Shown: positions 17,847-28,208, counted from the stretch's first letter. The stretch: DNA of 64,000 nucleotides from Chloroflexota bacterium (GCA_026709625.1 JAPOSR010000034.1:1-64000), one strand, 5' to 3'. Made by a program: numbers and translations. Notes: a model not told the origin generated them from the letters alone.

Positions 17847-20800
17847 CTAGAGCTCGCTGAGAATCAGCTGTTCAAAGTCGTCAAAGTCGATGACTGGCTC
17901 GGGCTTGAGCGCGCCTTGTTCTTCCAACGTGGTGATGGGCGCGATAGCTTCGCGGTCTTGATAGGCGTGGAAGCCCGTGCCAGCCGGGATGAGCTTGCCG
18001 ATGATGACATTCTCTTTCAAGCCGTGCAGCGGGTCGATCTGCCCTTCGATAGCTGCGCCCGCCAAGACCTTGATGGTGTGCTGGAAGCTGGCAGCAGATA
18101 GGTAGCTGTCGGTTTCCAGCGCGGCTTTGGTGATGCCCAGCAGCACTGGCGAAGCGCTGCAGATTTCCTTGTCTTCGGCGCGCAGGTTTTCGTTGATCTC
18201 GCGCAGCTTGCGCTCGTCGATCAAGTCGCCAGGCAGCAGGTCGCTGTCGCCAGTCTTGGTAACCTGCACCTTGCACATCATCTTGCGAATGACGGTTTCG
18301 AAGTGTTTGTCGGCGATATTGACGCCCTGGCTGCGATAGACTTCCTGGATTTCACTGAGCAGATACAGCTGAGTCGCTTCTGTTCCCTGCACCTGCAAGA
18401 CGCGATGCGGACTCTTCGAGCCTTCGGTGAGCTGTTCGCCGGGTTCGATGGTCATGCCGTCATAGATCTCTTTGCGCAGGCGCGCGTTGGCGGGGAGTTC
18501 ATAGTCATTCTCTTCGCGGATTTCCTTGCGGATGAAGACGGTGTCTTCTTCCAGGTGAATGACGCCGCTCATCGCAGCCTTCAGTTTCTCTTCGCCGTCG
18601 GTGGCCAACGCCGCACGCGCTTTGACTTCCTGTCGGTCTTCCACCAAGATTTCCCAGCCTTCGGGCACGATATGCGTTTCGCTTTCCATCGTCTCGTCGA
18701 TGACCGTGGCGATTCGCGCGCCGTCTTCGCGCTCGGACAGCCGCAGGATGCCACCATGCTCTGTCACAACCGACTCGCCTTTGGGCTTGCGGCGGGCTTC
18801 AAACAACTCTTCGACGCGCGGCAAGCCGCTGGTGATATCGCCTTGGGCATAGACCGCGCCAGCCGCATGGAAGGTGCGCAGAGTCAGCTGTGTGCCGGGC
18901 TCGCCGATAGACTGCGCCGCAATGATGCCGACAGCCGCGCCGATATTGACCATCTCGCCTGTGCCGAGGTCGCGCCCATAACACAAGGCGCAGCAGCCAT
19001 GGATCAGGTCGCAGGTCAGCGGGCTGCGCACAGCGAAGGTTTCCAAGCTGGACTGTTGCAGCCGGTCGGCAATATCTTCGTCGATCATTTCGTTGCGGCT
19101 GACGATCAATTCGCCCGTATCGGGATCATGCATATCGACCGCGGCGCAGCGCCCAACAATACGCTCGCTGATGGACTGGCCGCCAATGTCGTCGCTGCGG
19201 CGGATTTCCAGTGAATTGCTGGTATGGCAGTCGATGCGATTGACGATCATATCTTGCGCGACATCCACCAGACGCCGCGTCAGATAGCCAGCATCGGCTG
19301 TGCGCAGCGCTGTATCCGCCAAACCCTTGCGAGCGCCGTTGGAAGACATGAAGTATTCCAACGTGTTCAAGCCCTGGCGGAAGTTGCTGCGGATGGGCAG
19401 CTCGATAATGCGGCCAGCCGCGTCCGCCATCAAACCGCGCATGCCAGCCAACTGCGTGATAGGACCATAACCGCCCTTGGTCGCCCCAGAACGCGCCATG
19501 ATGGCGATAGGTCCATAAGGATCCAGCGCGACTTCAATTTGGTCTTGCAGGTCGTCTTTGGCGCGCGTCCATTCGTCGACCGTGATTTGATAGCGCTCTT
19601 CCTGCGTCATCAGCCCGCGCCGATAATCGCGCTCGGCACGTTGAACGACCAAGTCGGCTTGCTGCATGATATCTTGCCGTTCATCTGGCGTGGACAAATC
19701 ACTAACGGCGATTGTCGTGCCCGAGATGGTCGCATAATGAAAGCCAAAGTTCTTCACGGCATCGACCACTTCGGTCGTGCGGTCTGCGCCGATGACTTGA
19801 TAGCAGCGCGCGACCAACTCTTGCAAGCCCTTTTTGCCCATGGTTTCTTGCACAAAGCGCATTTCATCAGGCAGGATGCGGTTGAATATCGCTCTGCCAA
19901 CGGTGCAGATTTCTGGCTCTGCTTGCGGCGACCGGTCATCATAGACATTGCCCAACAAGATGGGCGTGTGCAAGCCGACCAAGCCGATGCGATACAGGTA
20001 TTCCACTTCGTCCATGTCAACCACCACACGCCGCTCGTGCAGGTTGGTGATTGCCAGTTGGTCTTCGAGCTTGCGCGCCCGCAGGTGCCTGCGCATCTCG
20101 TAGGCATTCGCCAGCAGACAATCGACTTCGCCAGCCAAGAGCGCCTCAATCGTGAGGTCAATAGCCGAATTGACGACGCGCTGCCGCCCGCTGGAGTCCG
20201 TCGCCACTTCATCCATGAAAAGCTGTGTCTGTGGTATCTGGCGAAACTGCGCGTAGTAATAGCCGTTGGAACGTTCGGCAATGCCAACAGTATGCTGGCC
20301 AGAATAGAGCGCCTGTTCGCTGCGAAACTCGTCGGCGCGCGACCGCAGCGCCAAGATCTCGACTGTTGGATCCATGGTCAAGTAGTAATTGCCCAGCACC
20401 ATATCTTTGGCAGGCCCAACAATCGGCGCGCCATCGGATGGTTTCAGCAGGTTGCGCGTACTCAGCATCAATTCGCGGGCTTCTTTGACAGCGGCCTCGC
20501 TCAAGGGCACATGCACAGCCATCTGGTCGCCATCGAAGTCGGCGTTGAATGCCGAGCAGACCAATGGATGAATCTGGATGGCTTTGCCCTCGACCAGCAG
20601 CGGCTCAAATGCCTGGATGCCCAGCCGGTGCAGGGTTGGCGCGCGATTCAGCAATACCGGGCGATCCTGGATGACTTCTTCGAGCACCTCCCACACTTCG
20701 GGCTGTTCGCGTTCGATGATGCGTTTCGCGCCTTTGACATTGCTGGCATAGTTGTATTCCACCAGCTTGCTGATGACGAAGGGGCGATACAGTTCCAGCG

Positions 20801-22469
20801 CCATTGATTTGGGCAGCCCACATTGATGCAGCTTGAGCTTGGGTCCAATGACGATGACCGAGCGCCCGGAATAATCGACGCGCTTGCCCAGCAAGTTGCG
20901 GCGGAAGCGGCCCTTTTTGCCTTTGAGCATGTCGCTCAGCGATTTAAGCTCGCGGCGACCGCGCCGGCTCAAGGCTTTGCCGCGCTGGCTGTTGTCAATC
21001 AGGCTGTCGACCGCTTCTTGCAGCATGCGTTTTTCGTTGCGCACGATGACATCGGGCGCGCCCAGATCAAGCAGATGCTTAAGGCGGTTGTTGCGGTTGA
21101 TGACGCGCCGGTACAGGTCGTTCAAATCGCTGGTGGCAAAGCGGCCGCCATCCAACTGCACCATCGGGCGCAAGTCGGGCGGGATGACCGGCAGCACAGT
21201 CAAGATCATCCACTGCGGACGGTTGCCATCCGGCTCGTTGCCTTTTTTGTCGCGGTCGCTGTCGACTACAGTTTCGCGGCTCTTTGTCAGGCGCTCGACG
21301 ACGCCCAGTCGCTTCGTGGCTTTGCGGGCGCGCTGCTTAGAGCGCGTCGTGCGCACCTCATGCCACAATTCCTCTTCGAGTTTCTTCAGGTTGAGATTCT
21401 TGAGGATTTCATGGAAGGCTTCCGCGCCCATATCAGCCTGGAAGACATTGCCAAACTTGCCTTTCAAGTCGCGGTAACGACCTTCCGACAAGAATTGCAG
21501 AGCCTGCAATTCCCGCAGCTCTGTCAACTGCGCTTCGGCATTGGCGCGCATCTCGGTCATTTTTTCTTCCAGCCCGAGCAGGTGCTCGTTCATGGCGCTT
21601 TCGACATCGGCGTTGGCTTGGTCGATATCGCCACTAATCTTTTGGATCTCTTCGGTTTTCAGCGCCGCCATTTCGGTTTCGAGCGCGCTGAGATACTCGG
21701 CAACCATCGCCTGCATGCGGCTGACATGATCGCTGGTGATGGTTTCACCGAGCTCTACAACGACTTTGCCAGCCGATTCCAAGCGAATCTGGCTGGGCGC
21801 GGCATTGCCCAACAGATTGGATATGCTGTCTTCGATCGTGCGGCCCTCGCGGACAGCCGCGTCGCTCAGGCGGTCTCGCTCTTTTTCAAAGTGCTGGTCG
21901 ATCTCGCCAACCTTCCTGTCAAATTTGTCGGCGGCGCGGTCGCGGTTGACACGCAGGTCGGCCATCTGCTCATCGATCTCGTCTTTGAGCGCGCTTTCTT
22001 TGTTTTCCAGTTCTTGGTGAATGCGCGAGATTGCGCGCTTGCGGGCATCTTCATCCACCTGAGTGATGACATACTGGGCGAAATAGAGCACGCGGTCGAG
22101 GTTGCGCCGGCTGACATCCAGCAGCAAGCCGAGATAGCTGGGGACGCGCCGCGTATACCAGACATGGGCGACCGGCGCCGCCAACTCGATATGCCCCATC
22201 CGCTCGCGGCGAACCGACGAGCGAGTCACCTCGACGCCACATTTATCGCAGACGATGCCTCGATAGCGGATATTCTTATACTTGCCGCAATAGCACTGCC
22301 AGTCACGCGTAGGACCAAACGTGCGCTCACAGAAAAGCCCATCCATCTCAGGACGCAGCCGCCGATAATTGATCGTCTCTGGCTTGGTTACCTCGCCGTA
22401 TGACCAAGAACGAATCTGCTCGGGCGATGCCAAACTGATGCGCAATGCGCTAAAGTCTCTAGCCTCCAA
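17847..22469 (-). CDS. rpoC: DNA-directed RNA polymerase subunit beta'
   Basis: Catalytic subunit of RNA polymerase, 1540 residues. Visible features are the N-terminal zinc site (Cys59, Cys61, Cys74, Cys77), the catalytic [16 protein letters not shown] (the three Asp at about 644-648), the trigger-loop region [19 protein letters not shown] and the second zinc region [13 protein letters not shown]. Between about residues 135 and 325 there is a charged helical insertion absent from E. coli. The start is TTG 22469, supported by AGGAGG seven bases upstream. rpoB, its usual upstream partner, is not here: the gene has its own TTGACA/TAGAAT promoter and a roughly 150-base leader. Confidence 0.97.
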   Translation of the reverse strand: MEARDFSALRISLASPEQIRSWSYGEVTKPETINYRRLRPEMDGLFCERTFGPTRDWQCYCGKYKNIRYRGIVCDKCGVEVTRSSVRRERMGHIELAAPVAHVWYTRRVPSYLGLLLDVSRRNLDRVLYFAQYVITQVDEDARKRAISRIHQELENKESALKDEIDEQMADLRVNRDRAADKFDRKVGEIDQHFEKERDRLSDAAVREGRTIEDSISNLLGNAAPSQIRLESAGKVVVELGETITSDHVSRMQAMVAEYLSALETEMAALKTEEIQKISGDIDQANADVESAMNEHLLGLEEKMTEMRANAEAQLTELRELQALQFLSEGRYRDLKGKFGNVFQADMGAEAFHEILKNLNLKKLEEELWHEVRTTRSKQRARKATKRLGVVERLTKSRETVVDSDRDKKGNEPDGNRPQWMILTVLPVIPPDLRPMVQLDGGRFATSDLNDLYRRVINRNNRLKHLLDLGAPDVIVRNEKRMLQEAVDSLIDNSQRGKALSRRGRRELKSLSDMLKGKKGRFRRNLLGKRVDYSGRSVIVIGPKLKLHQCGLPKSMALELYRPFVISKLVEYNYASNVKGAKRIIEREQPEVWEVLEEVIQDRPVLLNRAPTLHRLGIQAFEPLLVEGKAIQIHPLVCSAFNADFDGDQMAVHVPLSEAAVKEARELMLSTRNLLKPSDGAPIVGPAKDMVLGNYYLTMDPTVEILALRSRADEFRSEQALYSGQHTVGIAERSNGYYYAQFRQIPQTQLFMDEVATDSSGRQRVVNSAIDLTIEALLAGEVDCLLANAYEMRRHLRARKLEDQLAITNLHERRVVVDMDEVEYLYRIGLVGLHTPILLGNVYDDRSPQAEPEICTVGRAIFNRILPDEMRFVQETMGKKGLQELVARCYQVIGADRTTEVVDAVKNFGFHYATISGTTIAVSDLSTPDERQDIMQQADLVVQRAERDYRRGLMTQEERYQITVDEWTRAKDDLQDQIEVALDPYGPIAIMARSGATKGGYGPITQLAGMRGLMADAAGRIIELPIRSNFRQGLNTLEYFMSSNGARKGLADTALRTADAGYLTRRLVDVAQDMIVNRIDCHTSNSLEIRRSDDIGGQSISERIVGRCAAVDMHDPDTGELIVSRNEMIDEDIADRLQQSSLETFAVRSPLTCDLIHGCCALCYGRDLGTGEMVNIGAAVGIIAAQSIGEPGTQLTLRTFHAAGAVYAQGDITSGLPRVEELFEARRKPKGESVVTEHGGILRLSEREDGARIATVIDETMESETHIVPEGWEILVEDRQEVKARAALATDGEEKLKAAMSGVIHLEEDTVFIRKEIREENDYELPANARLRKEIYDGMTIEPGEQLTEGSKSPHRVLQVQGTEATQLYLLSEIQEVYRSQGVNIADKHFETVIRKMMCKVQVTKTGDSDLLPGDLIDERKLREINENLRAEDKEICSASPVLLGITKAALETDSYLSAASFQHTIKVLAGAAIEGQIDPLHGLKENVIIGKLIPAGTGFHAYQDREAIAPITTLEEQGALKPEPVIDFDDFEQLILSEL

Positions 22470-22629
22470 GGATCAACCTCCTCTGCGCTGTGATGCCCTA
22501 AATCAAAAAAGCTGCTGAAACAGATGGCGCGCCAACACACAATTTCCAATGCAAACAAAACAACAGAGAGCACAGCCCCCTGAGCCCCTAACACGAGGTC
22601 AAATTGTGGTTTCTTCGCATCTTGCAAAC

Positions 22630-22657
22630 ATTCTAGCGCAATTTGCGACACTGTCAA
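22630..22657 (-). promoter_or_regulatory. Predicted rpoC promoter
   Basis: Minus-strand TTGACA (22657-22652) and TAGAAT (22635-22630) with a 16-base spacer, about 160 bases upstream of the rpoC TTG start. It supports rpoC as a separate transcription unit rather than the second gene of an rpoBC operon. Confidence 0.72.
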
Positions 22658-22769
22658 GGCGCAACCAGAGTCGGGGAGGCGCTGCTTTGCCGCAGGCCAA
22701 ACTCATCTTACCAAAGAAATACTCCGTGCAGTCGCTGGCAAAGGAGACGCCGCGATTGCATAAACCGTA

Positions 22770-22778
22770 TGCTATACT
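22770..22778 (+). promoter_or_regulatory. Extended -10 promoter element upstream of moeA
   Basis: TGCTATACT (22770-22778) is a TGn extended -10 box, 33 bases before the moeA ATG. The TTGCAT at 22756 is only 11 bases away and cannot be its -35, so this would be an extended -10 promoter. Confidence 0.5.
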
Positions 22779-22811
22779 AGCCGAGTCAATTCGCAGCTGG
22801 AGCGCAAAACC

Positions 22812-24059
22812 ATGCCGCAACTGCTCAGTGTCGACAAAGCGCTGGCGCAGATCCTGGATGATATGCAGCCGCTGGACAGCGAGAACGTCGCGCTGGCAGA
22901 AGCGCTCGACCGCGTCATCGCCAGTGACATCGCCGCGCCCTTGGACCTGCCGCCATTTGACAATTCAGCCATGGATGGATATGCCATCCGCCACAAAGAC
23001 AGCGTCAACGCCAGCCAGCAGCAGCCAGCCACTTTGCGCGTGACGCAGGATATACCAGCGGGAGCCGCGCCGACAAGCGCCTTGCAGCCTGGCCAGGCCG
23101 CCCGCATCATGACTGGCGCGCCTATACCGCCTGGCTGCAGCGCAGTAGCGCCTGTCGAGGATACCAACGACAATTGGCGCAAACGCGGCAACCCAGCTCT
23201 GCCCGAAGAAGTGCAGGTCTATAGCGATTATGCCTTTGGCGCGAATATCCGCCGCAAAGGCGAGAATATTGAGCGCGGCGCAACCATCATGCGGGCGGGC
23301 ACAGTCATCCAGCCGGCTGAAATCGGGATGCTGGCGGCGATCGGCTGCGCGCGCTTCGCGGTGGTGCGCAAGCCCAAAGTCGTCATCCTGAGCAGCGGCG
23401 ATGAGTTGGTCGATGTGCACGAAGCGCTTGACGCTGGCAAGATCCGCGACACCAACAGCTATGCATTGGCAGGCTTGATTCGGCAGGCTGGCGGCATCCC
23501 GATCCGGTTGCCGATCGCGCGCGACAATTTGTCAGACATCCGCGCTTTGTACAACCGCGCCCTGGGCATCAATCCCGATATGATCATCAGCAGCGCCGGC
23601 GTCTCGGTCGGAGCAGCCGATCTGGTGCGGGAAGTGATGGACGAACTGGGCGATATCGACTTTTGGCGCATCAACATGCGGCCCGGCAAGCCGCTGGCTT
23701 ATGGCGCGCTGCAAGGGATTCCTTTCTTCGGTTTGCCCGGCAATCCCGTTTCCACGATGGTGACCTTCGAAGTATTCGTGCGCCCCGCGCTTGCGAAGCT
23801 GGCCAGGCGCGCGCTGCGCAGAAAGACGCTAACAGCGACCATCGCCGAAGACCTGCGCTCGGACGGACGGCGCAGTTATAACCGGGTGCGGCTTGCTCGT
23901 GAAGGCGCTTGTATTGTGGCGCATTCCACCGGCAGCCAAAGTTCTGGCGCGCTGATGTCCATGCTGCTGGCGGATGGGCTGGCTATCATCCCGGAAGGCC
24001 AGCGCCTGGCACCAGCCGGCAGCGAATTGCCGGTGCTGCTGCTGCGACCATTCGAGTAG
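22812..24059 (+). CDS. moeA: Molybdopterin molybdenumtransferase MoeA
   Basis: Inserts molybdate into adenylylated molybdopterin, the last common step of Moco synthesis. The 415-residue protein has the MoeA order of domains: an N-terminal part with PPFDNSAMDGYA (about residues 50-61), MTGAPIPPG, the MogA-like core VVILSSGDEL...DTNSYAL and SAGVSVGAADLV, the PGKPLAYG and GLPGNPVS stretches, and the C-terminal beta domain. The region around residues 118-135 (NWRKRGNPALPEE) looks slightly expanded. It probably serves the xanthine dehydrogenase-type enzyme at the other end of the window. Followed after 18 bases by the VKOR gene. Confidence 0.93.
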   Translation: MPQLLSVDKALAQILDDMQPLDSENVALAEALDRVIASDIAAPLDLPPFDNSAMDGYAIRHKDSVNASQQQPATLRVTQDIPAGAAPTSALQPGQAARIMTGAPIPPGCSAVAPVEDTNDNWRKRGNPALPEEVQVYSDYAFGANIRRKGENIERGATIMRAGTVIQPAEIGMLAAIGCARFAVVRKPKVVILSSGDELVDVHEALDAGKIRDTNSYALAGLIRQAGGIPIRLPIARDNLSDIRALYNRALGINPDMIISSAGVSVGAADLVREVMDELGDIDFWRINMRPGKPLAYGALQGIPFFGLPGNPVSTMVTFEVFVRPALAKLARRALRRKTLTATIAEDLRSDGRRSYNRVRLAREGACIVAHSTGSQSSGALMSMLLADGLAIIPEGQRLAPAGSELPVLLLRPFE

Positions 24060-24077
24060 ACAGCGAGGTTGACTGCC

Positions 24078-24503
24078 ATGCGCGATATTCGCCGAATTCA
24101 GATACTGTTGGTCGTGGTCGGTCTGGTGGTCGCGGCGTATTTAAGCTATTTGAAATTGACCGACTTGGCCGCTGTCTGCGTTGAAGCCGCCGCTTTCGAC
24201 TGCAATGTTGTGCTCAACAGCCGCTATTCAGAGCTAGCGGGCATACCCATCGCCTATTTGGGCTTTGGGGTGTATGCCATCATTGGCGCGCTGCTGCTGA
24301 TGGAAACGCGGGTGGTATTTCTGCGCGAAAATGGCAGCCTGCTTATGTTCGGCCTCGGGCTCTTCGCCTGGCTGTTTTCAATGTGGCTGGTGTATGTCCA
24401 GGTGGTCTTGCTGCAAGCGCTCTGCCCTTGGTGCCTGGCGCACGAATTGAACTTTACGATTCTCTTCGGCACGATTGTCTACCGCGTCCTTCGCACCTTG
24501 TAA
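24078..24503 (+). CDS. Vitamin K epoxide reductase (VKOR) family protein
   Basis: Small membrane protein (141 residues) of the bacterial VKOR family, which reoxidises thiol-oxidising partners and passes electrons to quinone, taking the place of DsbB. About four hydrophobic segments are seen. Conserved features are the loop cysteines in AAVCVEAAAFDCNVVLNSRYSE and the CPWC active-site pair near the C-terminus. ATG 24078 with GAGG nine bases upstream is chosen over TTG 24069. There is no fused thioredoxin domain, so a separate DsbA-like partner is expected. It implies disulfide formation in exported proteins. Confidence 0.9.
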   Translation: MRDIRRIQILLVVVGLVVAAYLSYLKLTDLAAVCVEAAAFDCNVVLNSRYSELAGIPIAYLGFGVYAIIGALLLMETRVVFLRENGSLLMFGLGLFAWLFSMWLVYVQVVLLQALCPWCLAHELNFTILFGTIVYRVLRTL

Positions 24504-24505
24504 AA

Positions 24506-25162
24506 TTAGCGGGGCGCGCGGCGCAGGGTTCGCGCCAGGATATCTTCTTGCTGGCGGCGGTGATTGCGACGGTTGTTCTGCGTGCCGTCTTCACGGCCGG
24601 ACGGGCTGCCATCGCTTTGCATCGCGCGCTGGAAAGCCTGCGCCATTGAAGTAGGCAGTGGGTCGTCGTCTTCGATTACGACAGGTTCTTCGGGCTGCTT
24701 CATCGTCAGGTCGATCTTGCGCGGGCGGACGCTCTTTTTGATGACGCGCACCTCGACAGCTTGCCCGACCGCGGCGACATCACTGGGAGAGCGGACATAG
24801 CCATCAGCCATTTCTGACACATGCACCATGCCAGGCCGTTCCGCCCCAAAATCAACAAAGACGCCAAAATCTTCTACGCGGATGACTTCACCCGTGTAGG
24901 TGTTGCCCTGCTTGATTGCCGACCAAGGCACAGCCGGCGGCTTTTCAAAAGTCAAAGCGACATGGCCATCGCGCCGTGTCTTGTATACAAAAGCGGTGAT
25001 TTCTGCGCCGGGCTGCATGCTGGCGTCCGCGCTCAGCTGCGATACATGCAGCAGGGCGTCTTGTCCCGTGCCGATATCCACCAGCGCGCCATATATGCCC
25101 AAATGCCGCACTTTGCCTTGTACCTGCGCGCCGATCATCAGCGCCTCTGCTTCAACAGCCAT
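24506..25162 (-). CDS. Protein with two S1 RNA-binding domains
   Basis: A 218-residue protein with two S1/OB-fold repeats: GAQVQGKVRHLGIYGALVDI...LLHVSQLS (about residues 10-45) and GNTYTGEVIRVEDFGVFVDF...MVHVSEM (about 85-120). A basic, Gln/Arg-rich tail follows (about 175-218), suited to binding RNA or ribosomes. The ORF extends to TTG 25180, but GAGGAG lies just inside that extension, so ATG 25162 is the start. It resembles the S1 paralogues and general stress proteins of Gram-positives; it is far too short for ribosomal protein S1. It converges on the VKOR gene with a two-base gap. Confidence 0.85.
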   Translation of the reverse strand: MAVEAEALMIGAQVQGKVRHLGIYGALVDIGTGQDALLHVSQLSADASMQPGAEITAFVYKTRRDGHVALTFEKPPAVPWSAIKQGNTYTGEVIRVEDFGVFVDFGAERPGMVHVSEMADGYVRSPSDVAAVGQAVEVRVIKKSVRPRKIDLTMKQPEEPVVIEDDDPLPTSMAQAFQRAMQSDGSPSGREDGTQNNRRNHRRQQEDILARTLRRAPR

Positions 25163-25201
25163 CTTTCTCTTGCTCCTCAAACTGGTGGTTTCGTAGCGAG
25201 C

Positions 25202-25885
25202 CTAGTTTGTCGGACAGGCTGTTTCATCGCCGACGCCCTCGCCAACATAGTCATACGCTTCGCCGCTGTATGCCGAGAATGATGCAAAACCCGCCCAGTT
25301 GAACAGGCTGGTGCATTCCAACAACTGCCGCTGTTCAGATTCTCCCAAATACAACGTGCCGATGATCTGGCTGGCGGTCGAAAGCGAGCCCAGCGCAGGG
25401 TTGGGGACGAAGGCATAGACGACCAGGGAGCGCTCGGTATACATCAGCGCGACATAGCCTTGCTCATCGCTGGCCTGCTGGGCGATCGCATAGTCAGGTT
25501 CTCCATATCGATCATAGAGGGGACCAAAGGTCATGACTGGCGCTGTTTGCAACAAAAAGGACGACACAGTTTCGCCGTCGCGGCTCACGACTTGGCAGCA
25601 GCCAGGATTCTCGCCCTCGGCAAAGGTGAAGCTGCGCGCCGGGCTGCCCTCCTGTGGGTCGGGCTCTTCAATTATCTTGAAGCGGTCATCGCCTTCGATA
25701 ATTAATTTGGCATCGCGATAGCTGGTTTCATCGGGGATGATGCCGCGCCAGCAAGGGGCTTCGCAAGGATCGCCAGTTATCAAGCTGGTATCGCGCAATT
25801 TAGTTTCGTCCAGCAGGTTGACCTCGCCACATGCGGAAAGCAGCCAAGCAGCCAGCAACATAAACAAGAGTAGAAGTCGGTTCAT
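25202..25885 (-). CDS. Predicted lipoprotein of unknown function
   Basis: A 227-residue protein with a lipoprotein signal peptide: MNRLLLL, hydrophobic core, then the lipobox LSAC with Cys at about 19. The mature part has several cysteines (DPCEAPCWRG, GCCQV, LECTS, ETACP) that may form disulfides, which fits with the VKOR gene nearby. It shows no catalytic motif I recognise. The DPCEAPCWRGIIPDETSY stretch near the N-terminus looks like a recurring module of small lipoproteins in this type of genome, but I cannot name a family. A promoter (TTGCGC, 18 bases, TATGAT) lies upstream, so it is probably transcribed alone or with the S1 gene. Confidence 0.75.
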   Translation of the reverse strand: MNRLLLLFMLLAAWLLSACGEVNLLDETKLRDTSLITGDPCEAPCWRGIIPDETSYRDAKLIIEGDDRFKIIEEPDPQEGSPARSFTFAEGENPGCCQVVSRDGETVSSFLLQTAPVMTFGPLYDRYGEPDYAIAQQASDEQGYVALMYTERSLVVYAFVPNPALGSLSTASQIIGTLYLGESEQRQLLECTSLFNWAGFASFSAYSGEAYDYVGEGVGDETACPTN

Positions 25886-25927
25886 CTGGCTTCGCTTTCG
25901 GCAAATTGCGGATGCGACAACGCGGCA

Positions 25928-25957
25928 ATCATATCAGAGCGCGCCCGCATCGCGCAA
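25928..25957 (-). promoter_or_regulatory. Predicted promoter of the lipoprotein gene
   Basis: Minus-strand TTGCGC (25957-25952), 18-base spacer ending in TGA, then TATGAT (25933-25928). The TGn extension strengthens the -10 box. The start codon is at 25885. Confidence 0.55.
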
Positions 25958-25985
25958 TAGCGGCATGTTGAATTTCATCTTCGGC

Positions 25986-28112
25986 TCAGCTTTCAGTCAC
26001 GGTTAGCGCGAGTGTATAGGCGCCGATCGTCCCCCCGTACTGGTTGCCATAGCGAGTGGCGATGATCGCGTAGGGTCCGTTGTCGGGCAAGACAAAGTCG
26101 CTGATTAAGGAATCGGTGCTGCGCCCGGTCGCTCCCAGCAGGTTGGGATCGGCATCGTCATTGTCAGCCAGCTCGCGGTCGCCCGGGCTGATCAAATACA
26201 AATTGGTGTCGAGCGTCTGCGATGTCATGCTGATGCTGATGGAATCGCCAGCAGCGCCATTGAAGCCATAGACATCGAAGGTGTTGTCGCCAGAGATAAT
26301 GCCAGAAACCGGCTGCCCAAACTCGATAGCGGGCGGGTCGAAAGCTTCGTTCTGATAAGCCAACGTGCGGCTGCCCGCATCAATGAAGCCCGCTTCGCCA
26401 GCGCTGGCCGCGCCAGCCGGGTCGATGCTGAAATTGGTCAGGTAGCGCTGGCCAGGCAAGGGGAATTGGATTTGGCTGATCAAGGGAACGCCAGCGACTT
26501 CGATGACAAGCGCGAAATCGACCGGCGGCGGCTGGTCGGAACAGGTATTTTGATACCAAACTTCGACCTCATAGGTGCCGGGGCGAACGCGGCCGGGGGG
26601 CCAATAAATGTGCGAGACCGGCGCGCCTGTTTCAGCCGGCACGCAGTTGACATTGCCGTCTTCCGCCAAGATGCCGCCACTGGCCACGCTGGGGTTGTCG
26701 TCATAGACCGACTCGCCGACTGGGTCGCGCACCAGCAACTGCAAGTCTGCGCCCGTGCTCCAATAGAGGCTGACTTCAATATCGCCTTGTGGCAGGTTCA
26801 GGGCGCTGGCTTGGGCGGGGGCATCGGCTGCCGCGCCCGTCAGTGTAAGCTCAAATTGCCCGACGGTGCCGCCGAGCTCTTTGCCATAGCGCGTGGCGAC
26901 GATGGTGTACAAACCACTGCTTAATAACCGCGCATTGGCGATGCTGGAATTGGTCGTGCCGCCAGAGTCATCATTGATATTGACGACAGCGCCGGCTGGG
27001 TCGACCAACTGCAAGAACGTGTCCAGATTGGGTCCGACAGCCTGCATGTCGATCGACACGATTTCGTCGGCCGCGCCCGCAAATCGATAAGCCACAACCG
27101 GCTGGGCATTGGTGATTGCGCCGGTCACAGATGCGCCGCGCGTGATGGGCAGCGCAACAGAAGCCGCGGCGGCATATCCACTGGGCAAGATGTTCAGGCT
27201 CGCGCTGGGATATGCGCCGCCCTGGCTGACCACGGCGCTGCCATCGGCGGCGATTTCAAAACGCGCGACATGGATGCTGGATTGACCTGGGGCTGGCGGC
27301 GGCAGGGTGCTGGAGATTTGCCCGCTTTGAGCGCCATTGACGCTGACATCGGCGAAGAACTGGATGCTACCGGCCTGAGCATCGCAAGCAGAGGCATAAT
27401 AGATGATGACTTCGTAGCTGCCGGTCGGCAAATAGCCAGGCTGCCAGGTGGCCGTCTCGACCGAATTATTGCTGACGACTTCGCAAAGTCCGTTGGCGTC
27501 AAAGCCAAAAGCGCCGCCATTGCCGGTCGCGCGCGCATCCCAGTGCAGCGATTCGCCCGTGGGGTCGCGCACCTCCAGATTGAGGTCGGCAGCGCCGCTC
27601 CAGTTCAGGCGCACTTCGATGCCGGCATTCAACAATACGAGCGAGGATTCGCTAGCGGATTCGCTGTCATCAAGAGGCGCGGCAGCCGAGTCGGAGATCG
27701 CCAGCGAAAGCGCGTAATCTGTGTCAGTCGCTGGGCTACCCGGCGCAAAATAGACGAAGGCATAATAGCGTCCGCCAGCCGACAAGGTCACATCCGTCAA
27801 GCTGAGCGCGTCGGCCGCGGCGCTGCCGGCTGTCTGGGCGATGGTGTTGCCGTCGCTATCGGTCAGCAAGAGCGCCAAGGGGCTGCCCTGCCCCGACAGC
27901 GACAAGGTCGCGACAGCGCCAGGGGCGGCATCAAAAACGAAGGCAGACGCGCTGGCATCAGCATTCAATGCGCCCGAGGCGGCAACGCCCGGCAGCAGCG
28001 TTTGCCCGCCAGCCAGCGCCGCCACTGGCAGCCAGCCAGCCAGCAAAATCGCAAGTGCAAGCCCCAAGGCAACGGCAGAGTCTTTGCGCAGAACCATCAT
28101 TAAGCCAGGCAT
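25986..28112 (-). CDS. Large secreted protein with duplicated PPC-like and beta-sandwich domains
   Basis: About 708 residues. ATG 28112 is chosen because GGAGGA lies eight bases upstream. An N-terminal hydrophobic segment (AVALGLALAILLAGWLPVAALA) acts as signal peptide or anchor. The rest is acidic and rich in Ala, Gly, Ser and Thr and made of repeats. One domain type (IEVRLNWSGAADLNLEVRDP... and IEVSLYWSTGADLQLLVRDP...) occurs twice. A second, ending YTIVATRYGKELGGTVGQFEL or YAIIATRYGNQYGGTIGAYTL, also occurs twice and resembles bacterial pre-peptidase (PPC) C-terminal domains. No catalytic domain is seen, so binding or a surface role is likely. Function unknown. Confidence 0.8.
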   Translation of the reverse strand: MPGLMMVLRKDSAVALGLALAILLAGWLPVAALAGGQTLLPGVAASGALNADASASAFVFDAAPGAVATLSLSGQGSPLALLLTDSDGNTIAQTAGSAAADALSLTDVTLSAGGRYYAFVYFAPGSPATDTDYALSLAISDSAAAPLDDSESASESSLVLLNAGIEVRLNWSGAADLNLEVRDPTGESLHWDARATGNGGAFGFDANGLCEVVSNNSVETATWQPGYLPTGSYEVIIYYASACDAQAGSIQFFADVSVNGAQSGQISSTLPPPAPGQSSIHVARFEIAADGSAVVSQGGAYPSASLNILPSGYAAAASVALPITRGASVTGAITNAQPVVAYRFAGAADEIVSIDMQAVGPNLDTFLQLVDPAGAVVNINDDSGGTTNSSIANARLLSSGLYTIVATRYGKELGGTVGQFELTLTGAAADAPAQASALNLPQGDIEVSLYWSTGADLQLLVRDPVGESVYDDNPSVASGGILAEDGNVNCVPAETGAPVSHIYWPPGRVRPGTYEVEVWYQNTCSDQPPPVDFALVIEVAGVPLISQIQFPLPGQRYLTNFSIDPAGAASAGEAGFIDAGSRTLAYQNEAFDPPAIEFGQPVSGIISGDNTFDVYGFNGAAGDSISISMTSQTLDTNLYLISPGDRELADNDDADPNLLGATGRSTDSLISDFVLPDNGPYAIIATRYGNQYGGTIGAYTLALTVTES

Positions 28113-28145
28113 ACTTTGAATCCTCCATCCGCGCGACACGGAATC

Positions 28146-28159
28146 TCGCTGCGCAGCGA
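28146..28159. promoter_or_regulatory. 14-bp perfect palindrome upstream of the secreted-protein gene
   Basis: TCGCTGCGCAGCGA reads the same on both strands and lies 34 bases upstream of ATG 28112. On the minus strand a TACACT box (possible -10) is just upstream of it, so it is well placed for an operator, though a chance GC-rich palindrome cannot be excluded. Confidence 0.3.
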
Positions 28160-28208
28160 AGTGTAACCGATTATGCCGCGGCTTGCCAGTTGCGCCTCGT
28201 TCCCGCGC

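Larger units (their letters stand above)
22470..22811. other. Intergenic region between divergent rpoC and moeA
   Basis: 342 bases without a credible gene. It holds the rpoC promoter (22630-22657, minus), the moeA extended -10 (22770-22778, plus) and the rpoC leader (22470-22625). The leader ends in an AT-rich stretch with a run of six T, then AGAGGAGG. No complete terminator-type hairpin or L7/L12-like attenuator was recognised. ORFs crossing it are shadows. Confidence 0.6.

Noticed and set aside
20823..22403. A 526-residue open frame opposite rpoC, and similar long frames opposite tig (42723-44267), rpoC (19224-20807) and the MalG-like gene (2644-3645)
   Set aside because: They are antisense frames kept open by GC-rich codon bias; their translations are low-complexity and His/Gln/Arg-rich, and they lie wholly within strongly conserved genes.
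22756..22778. TTGCAT as -35 box for moeA
   Set aside because: Only 11 bases from TATACT; the TGn extended -10 explains the site better.
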